Positions 15,712-20,307 of a DNA stretch of 20,307 nt are shown piece by piece; position 1 is the first letter of the stretch; each line of letters opens with the position of its first letter. The DNA comes from Gammaproteobacteria bacterium. Lineage in GTDB: Bacteria > Pseudomonadota > Gammaproteobacteria > UBA4575. The notes beneath the pieces were generated by a model that was not told the DNA's origin, searched no databases, and saw only the letters and a program-made list of their open reading frames with translations. The stretch is from positions 1 to 20,307 of the forward strand of contig JAPUHH010000174.1 of NCBI GenBank assembly GCA_027297825.1. The letters run 5' to 3'. The translations under genes were made by a program, and so were the position numbers.

Positions 15712-15929
15712 TTGGCTATCTCCTCTTCATTGCGCACCTTTTTTGAATGAGTAATGCCAATTCATATTAGATAGATTTTTAATTTCTAGTATTGGGCAGC
15801 AAAAGTATACGGCTTTCATCTATTTGTCTTCATTATCTATATTGGAAAATGATATGGTTAGGCATATCAGCATATACTTCATGCGTAAGTTGGCATGATA
15901 AATTTTAGTCACAAAGATGGAGAATAAGA

Positions 15930-16952
15930 TTGAAAGCGGTCGGGTTATATAAATATCTTCCTATTGACCAAGTGGAAGCTTTGCTTGATTTAGAGATCGA
16001 CCAGCCGCAGCCTAAGGCAAGAGAGCTGTTGGTTAAGGTGCATGCGATTGCTGTCAATCCTGTCGACACCAAAATGCGAGCACCCCAAGACAAAGTTGAG
16101 GAAAGTGCACGAATTTTAGGCTGGGATGCTGCAGGTGTAGTTGAAGCGGTGGGGTCGGAAGTGAGTCTTTTTAAAGCCGGCGATGAAGTATTCTACGCGG
16201 GTAGTTTTATTCGGCCTGGCTGCAATAGTGAATTGCATAGTATTGATGAACGTATTGTAGGCAATAAGCCAAAAAAATTAGATTATGCGCAAGCTGCTGC
16301 ATTGCCGCTAACCAGCATTACGGCTTGGGAAGCACTCTTTGATCGCTTAAATGTAGATGATAATGGTGCAGATGCGGGCAAGCAGATACTAATTTTAGGT
16401 GGCGCTGGTGGAGTTGGTTCTATTGCAACGCAATTTGCCAAGCAAGTTGCAAAACTTACGGTTACCTCTACTGCCTCGCGCCCCGAATCACGTAAGTGGT
16501 GTAAAGAATTGGGCGTCGACCATATTATTAACCATTACTTGGATATTCCTAAGCAAGTTAGCAAGCTTGGTATAGAGGGCTATGATTTCATTTTATGTTT
16601 CAATGATACCGATGAGCATTGGCAATCTATGGCAAGTGTGATTGCCCCACAGGGAAAGATTTGTTCTATCGTTGAGACTGCTGCGGATGTAGACCTTGGT
16701 GCATTAAAAAGTAAAAGCGCAACCTTTGTTTGGGAGTTTGTGTTTACACGCTCCATGTATGAGACGCAGGATATGATTGAGCAGCATCATCTACTGAATC
16801 GTGTTGCAGAATTAATTGACATGGGCAAGATAAAGACCACCGTCAATAAAGTGCTAGAGCCGATTAATGCCAAAAATTTAAAGACTGCACACGCTGCAAT
16901 TGAAAGCAGGCATACAATTGGTAAAATTGTATTGCAGGGATGGGGCGCGTAG
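15930..16952 (+). CDS. Zinc-type alcohol dehydrogenase-like protein (medium-chain NAD(P)H reductase)
   Basis: A 340-residue medium-chain dehydrogenase/reductase. The N-terminal GroES-like fold begins MKAVGLYKYLPI and has the substrate-side motif VHAIAVNPVDTKMR and ILGWDAAGVVEAVG. The Rossmann fold carries LILGGAGGVGSIATQFAK (residues 154-171), the nucleotide-binding loop of quinone reductase-like members. LPLTSITAWEALFDRL is also conserved in this group. The catalytic zinc cysteine and GHE motif of true alcohol dehydrogenases are absent, so the family name is misleading and a zinc-independent NADPH quinone or enone reductase is more likely. The overall pattern fits the proteobacterial/Bacillus subgroup TIGR02817. 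The start is a TTG with GGAGAA seven bases upstream; an ATG at 15917 is out of frame. It stands alone or with the lipoprotein gene 47 bases downstream. The physiological substrate is unknown. Confidence 0.88.
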   Translation: MKAVGLYKYLPIDQVEALLDLEIDQPQPKARELLVKVHAIAVNPVDTKMRAPQDKVEESARILGWDAAGVVEAVGSEVSLFKAGDEVFYAGSFIRPGCNSELHSIDERIVGNKPKKLDYAQAAALPLTSITAWEALFDRLNVDDNGADAGKQILILGGAGGVGSIATQFAKQVAKLTVTSTASRPESRKWCKELGVDHIINHYLDIPKQVSKLGIEGYDFILCFNDTDEHWQSMASVIAPQGKICSIVETAADVDLGALKSKSATFVWEFVFTRSMYETQDMIEQHHLLNRVAELIDMGKIKTTVNKVLEPINAKNLKTAHAAIESRHTIGKIVLQGWGA

Positions 16953-16999
16953 TTATTTATTAGGCTGCGTTATTGTAATTAAATCTATTTAGTGAGCTA

Positions 17000-17422
17000 G
17001 TGGTTTTTAACTATAAATATTTCATCTTCGCCATTTTCTTTGCCGGTTTGATAGGAAGTGGGCTAAGTGGGTGTGCGTCACATCAAGAGCGAAAATCACT
17101 AAACAGCTTTGACGAGAGGTCAAGGTTGTACGGGAGATTGTTGCGTTGGAAAGAATACGAGGCGGCAGCGAATATGATTCGACATCAGGATGAAAGTCCA
17201 AAAGATGTGAATCTAGATGACTATAATGATTTGCGCGTGGTTGAATATGAGGTTAAATCCGTTGTGGTCAGTGAAGATAAGAAAAGCGCTGTGATTGATG
17301 CCGAAATTACTTATTATTTTGAAACACGCAATAGACTAAAAACCATTCGAGATGCTCAAAATTGGTGGTATTTGGAAGAGGCTGAAAGTTGGTTTTTGGA
17401 TGGAAATTTACCAGCGTTTTAG
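17000..17422 (+). CDS. Small outer-membrane lipoprotein, function unknown
   Basis: A 140-residue protein with a type II signal peptide: lysine at 6, hydrophobic core from about 7 to 22 and a lipobox Leu-Ser-Gly-Cys with the lipidated Cys25. Alanine at position +2 is not an inner-membrane retention signal, so sorting to the outer membrane is expected. The mature part has a helical start (RSRLYGRLLRWKEYEAAANMI) and then strands VVEYEVKSVVVSEDKKSAVI and AEITYYFE, closing with RDAQNWWYLEEAESWFLDG and LPAF. The alternation looks like a small alpha plus beta cone (NTF2-like) fold. The strand pattern and the W-x-LDG-x-LPAF ending are shared, as I recall, with conserved proteobacterial lipoproteins of no known role. 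The start is GTG with a weak site GTGAG. It follows the reductase by 47 bases and is convergent with cysQ. Confidence 0.75.
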   Translation: MVFNYKYFIFAIFFAGLIGSGLSGCASHQERKSLNSFDERSRLYGRLLRWKEYEAAANMIRHQDESPKDVNLDDYNDLRVVEYEVKSVVVSEDKKSAVIDAEITYYFETRNRLKTIRDAQNWWYLEEAESWFLDGNLPAF

Positions 17423-17571
17423 TTTTCAAGCATGATGGTGGTTGGCGCTAAAGGTTGCTTCTATATTTTAAGATATTTGCAGGTAGTCATGTACTTCAAG
17501 ATATCTTTTCCAGCGTTCTAAAATTTCAGCGCATGAGTGCTTCGCGCAATTGGTAAGGTCAGTGAACTATC

Positions 17572-18390
17572 TTAATCACACGATAAAATTTTACGCCAAG
17601 CATCATTTAGATCCCCAATAGCAATAAAAGAAGGGTTCAATAGAGAATCTTTGGTGTTGTAACGCAAGGGTTTTAGTTCAGTGTCAACGAGCATGCCGCC
17701 GGCTTCCTCTACGACACAATGAGCCGCCGCAGTGTCCCATTCAGAAGTAGGGCCAAAGCGTGGGTAGATGTCAGCAGTACCTTCCGCCACTAAGCACATC
17801 TTTATCGAGCTGCCCATGCTAATTAATTCATGCTTTCCAATTCGTGTTAACAGTGCGCGTAATGATTCACCTGCATGAGAACGGCTACCGCATATCGTTG
17901 GGATATTATTAGGCGTCGAGTTGCGTATTTTGATTCGATTAGCAGGTTTGTTTTGTTCTTGCTTGAAAGAGCCATGGCCTTTTGAAGCAAAGTAACAAAT
18001 ATCCTGTACTGGTATATAAACGACACCAAGGCTAGATGTTTGATTCGTGATTAAAGCGATATTTACGGTAAATTCACCATTCCTTTTGATAAACTCACGG
18101 GTTCCATCTAAAGGGTCAACGAGCCAATAACTGGACCATGTAGATCTCTCGCTATAGGGGATTGCGCTAGATTCTTCTGAGAGAATGGGGATGTTAGGGG
18201 TGAGATCATGTAAGCTGTCAATTATAAGGCGATGCGATGCCAGGTCGGCTGAGGTTAATGGAGAACTATCTTGTTTTTCTTCAATCTCAAATCCTTCTTC
18301 ATAAATCCTCATGATTTCTAAACCCGCTTGTTTTGCAATTTTACAAACTGGATTGACGAGCTCTGCTAGCGGTATATTATCTATTTTCAT
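17572..18390 (-). CDS. cysQ: 3'(2'),5'-bisphosphate nucleotidase
   Basis: A 272-residue inositol-monophosphatase-fold enzyme that removes the 3' phosphate of 3'-phosphoadenosine 5'-phosphate, the by-product of sulfate assimilation and of phosphopantetheine transfer. The metal-binding motifs are complete: SPLTSADLASH with Asp49, ILSEES with Glu72 and Glu73, WLVDPLDGTREF with Asp92 and Asp95, and SEWDTAAAHCVVEEAGG with Asp219. The peptide KRNGEFTVNIALI after the DPLDGT motif is typical for CysQ rather than SuhB. The gene is divergent from yrfG, with 32 bases between the two start codons. The ribosome binding site is weak. In many gammaproteobacteria cysQ, nudE and yrfG are neighbours; nudE is missing here. 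Confidence 0.93.
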   Translation of the reverse strand: MKIDNIPLAELVNPVCKIAKQAGLEIMRIYEEGFEIEEKQDSSPLTSADLASHRLIIDSLHDLTPNIPILSEESSAIPYSERSTWSSYWLVDPLDGTREFIKRNGEFTVNIALITNQTSSLGVVYIPVQDICYFASKGHGSFKQEQNKPANRIKIRNSTPNNIPTICGSRSHAGESLRALLTRIGKHELISMGSSIKMCLVAEGTADIYPRFGPTSEWDTAAAHCVVEEAGGMLVDTELKPLRYNTKDSLLNPSFIAIGDLNDAWRKILSCD

Positions 18391-18422
18391 AAATTAAATG
18401 ATTATTTAGGATTATCAGGCTT

Positions 18423-19088
18423 ATGCAAACACCAATGGACTGGGGAAAAGTAACCACTGTCATTCTGGATATGGATGGTACATTGTTGGATTTAAGTTTT
18501 GATAATTATTTTTGGCATGAGCATGTGCCGTTGCGCTTTAGTCAGATACATCGGGTTGATCTAGAGGATGCTAAACAGCAGTTGCTAACTCGCTACCAAA
18601 GTAAAGCAGGCACTCTTGACTGGTACTGTACGGACTTTTGGGCACATGAGCTTGAGTTAGATATCCCTGCATTAAAGCAAGAAATCTCGGCCCGCATTCG
18701 AATATTTCCAAACACAAAGCAGTTCCTAGCAAAACTCTCACGTCTTAATAAACGTATTGTATTAGCTACAAATGCGCACCGCGATAGCATTGCGATAAAA
18801 ATGAATACTGTCCAGCTTGAGAGTTATTTCGATAATATCGTTTCTTCGCATGACTTTGGGTATTCAAAAGAAGAGCTAGCGTTTTGGGATAAATTGGCGG
18901 AGGTGGAGCCCTATGATCCAGCTACTTCGCTATTTATAGATGATAATCTTGAGGTTCTCGCGACGGCTGAGGCTGTTGGAATACAACATCTCATTACCAT
19001 CAAGCAACCAGACAGCTCAAAACCAGAGCAGGATACTTTGCATTATCAAGCAATATCTGATTTTTCGCAGATAATGCCAATCAGTTAG
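18423..19088 (+). CDS. yrfG: GMP/IMP nucleotidase, HAD superfamily
   Basis: A 221-residue HAD-family phosphatase; E. coli YrfG (222 residues) is a purine nucleotidase that dephosphorylates GMP and IMP. Motif I is VILDMDGTLLDL with nucleophile Asp16 and general acid Asp18. Motif II is IVLATNAHRDS. Lys174-type motif III lies around FGYSKEELAFWDKL, and motif IV is SLFIDDNLEVL. The sequence LSFDNYFWHEHVP after motif I and TLDWYCTDFW in the cap are specific to this subgroup. No good ribosome binding site precedes the ATG. The stop codon is three bases from the end of the convergent cysteine-cluster gene. The short divergence from cysQ suggests overlapping promoters. Confidence 0.92.
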   Translation: MQTPMDWGKVTTVILDMDGTLLDLSFDNYFWHEHVPLRFSQIHRVDLEDAKQQLLTRYQSKAGTLDWYCTDFWAHELELDIPALKQEISARIRIFPNTKQFLAKLSRLNKRIVLATNAHRDSIAIKMNTVQLESYFDNIVSSHDFGYSKEELAFWDKLAEVEPYDPATSLFIDDNLEVLATAEAVGIQHLITIKQPDSSKPEQDTLHYQAISDFSQIMPIS

Positions 19089-19091
19089 CGA

Positions 19092-19508
19092 TTAGCCGCG
19101 TTTCCAACGTTTGAAGCGTTTTTTGCAGTATTTCAGCAAAGTTTCATAATCAGGAAAGTACAAGTCATAGTCATCTTCTGCGGGTGAATCAAATTCGCAA
19201 TAGTCATTGGTGTGATCACGGCAAATTTGTGGTCGAACATCATAAATTCCACAAGCGCCGTCATCTTGAAGATGTGTGCAACGGCCAGATACCATCATCC
19301 ACCAGCCTTCATCGTCTTTATATATTTCAACACCTTCATGCGATACTTGCCAGAGCATGTGCTCATATTCATCTTTGCTTTTAGGTGTAGAGAGCTCTTC
19401 TGTTATATAGGTACAACAATATGAATTGGTGCAAAAGCCACACTTATTCTCAGCCGTGATCTCAACGCCGGGGTCAAGTTTTACTTTAATATCTGCTAAT
19501 CGTTCCAT
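19092..19508 (-). CDS. YkgJ-type cysteine-cluster protein
   Basis: A 138-residue protein with eight ordered cysteines: CGFCTNSYCC (Cys23, 26, 31, 32) and later Cys77, Cys86, Cys96 and Cys104 in GRCTHLQDDGACGIYDVRPQ and ICRDH. The arrangement C-x2-C-x4-CC followed by C-x8-C-x-IYD-x-RP-x-x-CR is the signature of the YkgJ family (PF03692, UPF0153), thought to bind zinc or an iron-sulfur cluster; no biochemical role is established. The C-terminus is very basic (KKRFKRWKRG). It is transcribed opposite to yrfG and ends three bases from it. Upstream lie a TATAAT element and a long inverted repeat, listed separately. Confidence 0.88.
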   Translation of the reverse strand: MERLADIKVKLDPGVEITAENKCGFCTNSYCCTYITEELSTPKSKDEYEHMLWQVSHEGVEIYKDDEGWWMMVSGRCTHLQDDGACGIYDVRPQICRDHTNDYCEFDSPAEDDYDLYFPDYETLLKYCKKRFKRWKRG

Positions 19509-19539
19509 TGGCTAAGGTAAGAAATTAATCGGCAGATAC

Positions 19540-19595
19540 ATTATAAGCATGCTTTACTCATTGATGGAATAAACTAAGTTTAATGAGTTAAGCAT
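19540..19595 (-). promoter_or_regulatory. Long inverted repeat next to a -10 element upstream of the YkgJ-type gene
   Basis: ATGCTTTACTCATT (19549-19562) and AATGAGTTAAGCAT (19582-19595) pair over 13 of 14 positions around a 19-base spacer. On the minus strand a perfect TATAAT follows at 19545-19540, about 31 bases before the ATG of the cysteine-cluster gene at 19508. The repeat begins ten bases after the stop of the antitoxin-like gene. It could therefore be an operator around a promoter, or a terminator hairpin for the upstream gene; no T-run follows, which speaks against the latter. Confidence 0.45.
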
Positions 19596-19604
19596 TGTAT
19601 AAAT

Positions 19605-20000
19605 TTAGTTAGGGCGGGATTCATCCCATGCAAATACGCAGTCTAACTCCGCTCGTACGGCGCGTAAGCCACTTAAGCCGCGTTCAGCTAATACCTGAAG
19701 TGGAGTTTGTTTTTGGAAGCGTTTGTGAGGTGTGCGCATCCAAATAATTCCCATATGTGCATTGCGCGGGTAGCTGGTGCGTAATGCATCTGCAATCCCT
19801 GCAATATGCTCGATTCTCTCTAAGACTACTTGAGAATTGGGCAGTGGCTCACCTTCACGAAATCGTTCTAAATGACGCGTACGTGTTTTAATAGGTAATG
19901 CTAATATATTTATTGTATCTTTTCCTGATAAGCCCCACTCATCTAATATGCGCATAATATGTTTGCTTATTAGTGTTTGATCTTGTTGCGAGGAGGACAT
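19605..20000 (-). CDS. MbcA/ParS/Xre-type antitoxin domain protein (DUF2384), no toxin adjacent
   Basis: A 131-residue protein. The N-terminal two thirds (about residues 8-75) form a helical Xre-like region, HIMRILDEWGLSGKDTINIL and RHLERFREGE, followed by VLERIEHIAGIADALRTSYP. The C-terminal part MGIIWMRTPHKRFQKQTPLQ and VLAERGLSGLRAVRAELD has the W-(L/M)-RTP-x-x-x-F-x-x-x-TPL-x-x-L pattern of the toxin-binding domain of MbcA/ParS antitoxins (PF09722). Such proteins normally neutralise an NAD-degrading RES toxin encoded directly beside them. Here the neighbours are a cysteine-cluster protein and a small basic protein, neither RES-like, so it is an orphan or a regulator. There is no clear ribosome binding site at the ATG; a later ATG at codon 16 is no better. 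A perfect inverted repeat lies upstream. Confidence 0.8.
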   Translation of the reverse strand: MSSSQQDQTLISKHIMRILDEWGLSGKDTINILALPIKTRTRHLERFREGEPLPNSQVVLERIEHIAGIADALRTSYPRNAHMGIIWMRTPHKRFQKQTPLQVLAERGLSGLRAVRAELDCVFAWDESRPN

Positions 20001-20020
20001 CGTAATGATGAAACTGAAAG

Positions 20021-20047
20021 CTTTAACCTACTAGCGCAGGGTTAAAG
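20021..20047. promoter_or_regulatory. Perfect 8-base inverted repeat upstream of the antitoxin-like gene
   Basis: CTTTAACC (20021-20028) and GGTTAAAG (20040-20047) form a perfect inverted repeat with an 11-base spacer that is itself nearly symmetrical (CTAGCGCAG). It lies in the 54-base gap between the small basic protein gene and the antitoxin-like gene, 20-47 bases before the ATG of the latter. Xre-type antitoxins usually bind such sites to repress themselves, so an operator is a reasonable guess. A terminator for the upstream gene is less likely, as there is no T-run. Confidence 0.4.
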
Positions 20048-20054
20048 ATCTAGC

Positions 20055-20300
20055 TTATTTATCTTTTCGAGGCTTCTTATTTCGCGGTTGGAATTTGATT
20101 ACCGTAGAAGTTCTTGGCTCATCAATAAAATAAGGCCTGTCCTTATTTTTAATGCCAGCTTTACCCGTAAGCTCGCGTTCACGCGCAGAAATTAAGCCAA
20201 AACAATCGCGGATATCTTTAATCGTTTGCTCGTTTAGTGGGTGACGCATTCCCGGGCCAGGTGTTGTATCTTTAACAATCTGAGCAAGTAGTTTGCGCAT
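20055..20300 (-). CDS. Small basic protein, unrecognised, possibly cut at the 5' end
   Basis: An 81-codon frame from an ATG at 20300 to the stop at 20055. The frame is open up to the window edge seven bases further, so the true start may lie outside. I do not recognise the family. The sequence has an early helix RKLLAQIVKD, a GPGMRHPL turn, a helix QTIKDIRDCFGLISARERELTG and an arginine- and lysine-rich tail KFQPRNKKPRKDK that suggests contact with nucleic acid. It is followed, after 54 bases, by the antitoxin-like gene on the same strand. It is far shorter than RES toxins and lacks their motifs, so I do not call it the toxin partner. Confidence that it is a real gene is moderate: codon use and the absence of an overlapping gene support it. 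Confidence 0.5.
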   Translation of the reverse strand: MRKLLAQIVKDTTPGPGMRHPLNEQTIKDIRDCFGLISARERELTGKAGIKNKDRPYFIDEPRTSTVIKFQPRNKKPRKDK

Positions 20301-20307
20301 GACTACT

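Noticed and set aside
17423..17571. Terminator between the lipoprotein gene and cysQ
   Set aside because: Only weak symmetry (GCGC arms near 17531) and no T-run next to it.
20055..20300. Small basic protein as RES-type toxin of the antitoxin-like gene
   Set aside because: Far too short for a RES domain and without its conserved Arg, Glu and Ser motifs.
1..20307. Mobile element, prophage, CRISPR array or defence island
   Set aside because: No transposase, integrase, phage structural gene, regular direct repeat array or nuclease/helicase gene was found on either strand.

Overview
The window looks like a piece of chromosome from an aerobic, Gram-negative gammaproteobacterium with an AT-rich genome. 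The evidence is the divergent ppsR/ppsA pair, CysQ beside YrfG, a BaeSR-like two-component system, an outer-membrane-type lipoprotein, and a proton-pumping haem-copper oxidase with a cytochrome c tail on subunit II. No genus can be named safely. GTG and TTG starts are common. There are no tRNA, rRNA, CRISPR, phage or transposase genes.

Layout. Positions 1-5126, minus strand: a respiratory cluster, read as membrane protein, ctaB (haem O synthase), ctaC (subunit II with two cytochrome c domains), ctaD (subunit I) and ctaE (subunit III, cut by the window edge). Positions 5127-5787: an AT-rich divergent spacer with two inverted repeats. Positions 5788-7881, plus: a BaeS/BaeR-like kinase and regulator. 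Positions 8299-10906, minus: glyoxalase I, a Tat-exported small subunit and a GMC flavin dehydrogenase, ending at a likely bidirectional terminator. Positions 11148-11429, plus: a small ribbon-helix-helix protein. Positions 11450-14658: ppsR (minus, interrupted by an in-frame amber codon) divergent from ppsA (plus). Positions 14661-15711: a stretch with no intact gene that holds two apparent gene remnants, one of them a recognisable zinc-ribbon membrane protein. Positions 15930-17422, plus: a medium-chain reductase and a lipoprotein. Positions 17572-19508: cysQ (minus), yrfG (plus) and a YkgJ-type cysteine-cluster protein (minus). Positions 19605-20300, minus: an orphan MbcA/ParS/Xre-type antitoxin-domain protein and an unrecognised small basic protein.

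How the genes work together. CtaB makes the haem O precursor of haem A, and CtaC, CtaD and CtaE form a caa3-type oxidase whose own cytochrome domains receive electrons. The GMC dehydrogenase with its Tat-exported partner is the type of enzyme that feeds electrons from a sugar or alcohol into cytochromes; no cytochrome subunit lies beside it. PpsA makes phosphoenolpyruvate from pyruvate and PpsR normally switches it by reversible phosphorylation, so the stop codon in ppsR would leave PpsA without that control unless the codon is read through. CysQ and YrfG are nucleotide housekeeping phosphatases.

Most of the window is ordinary core metabolism. The points worth a second look are the broken ppsR, the decayed zinc-ribbon gene, the di-haem subunit II in a Bacillus-like ctaBCDE gene order, the inverted repeats in several promoter regions, and the orphan antitoxin-like gene. 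I found no convincing new defence or mobile system.
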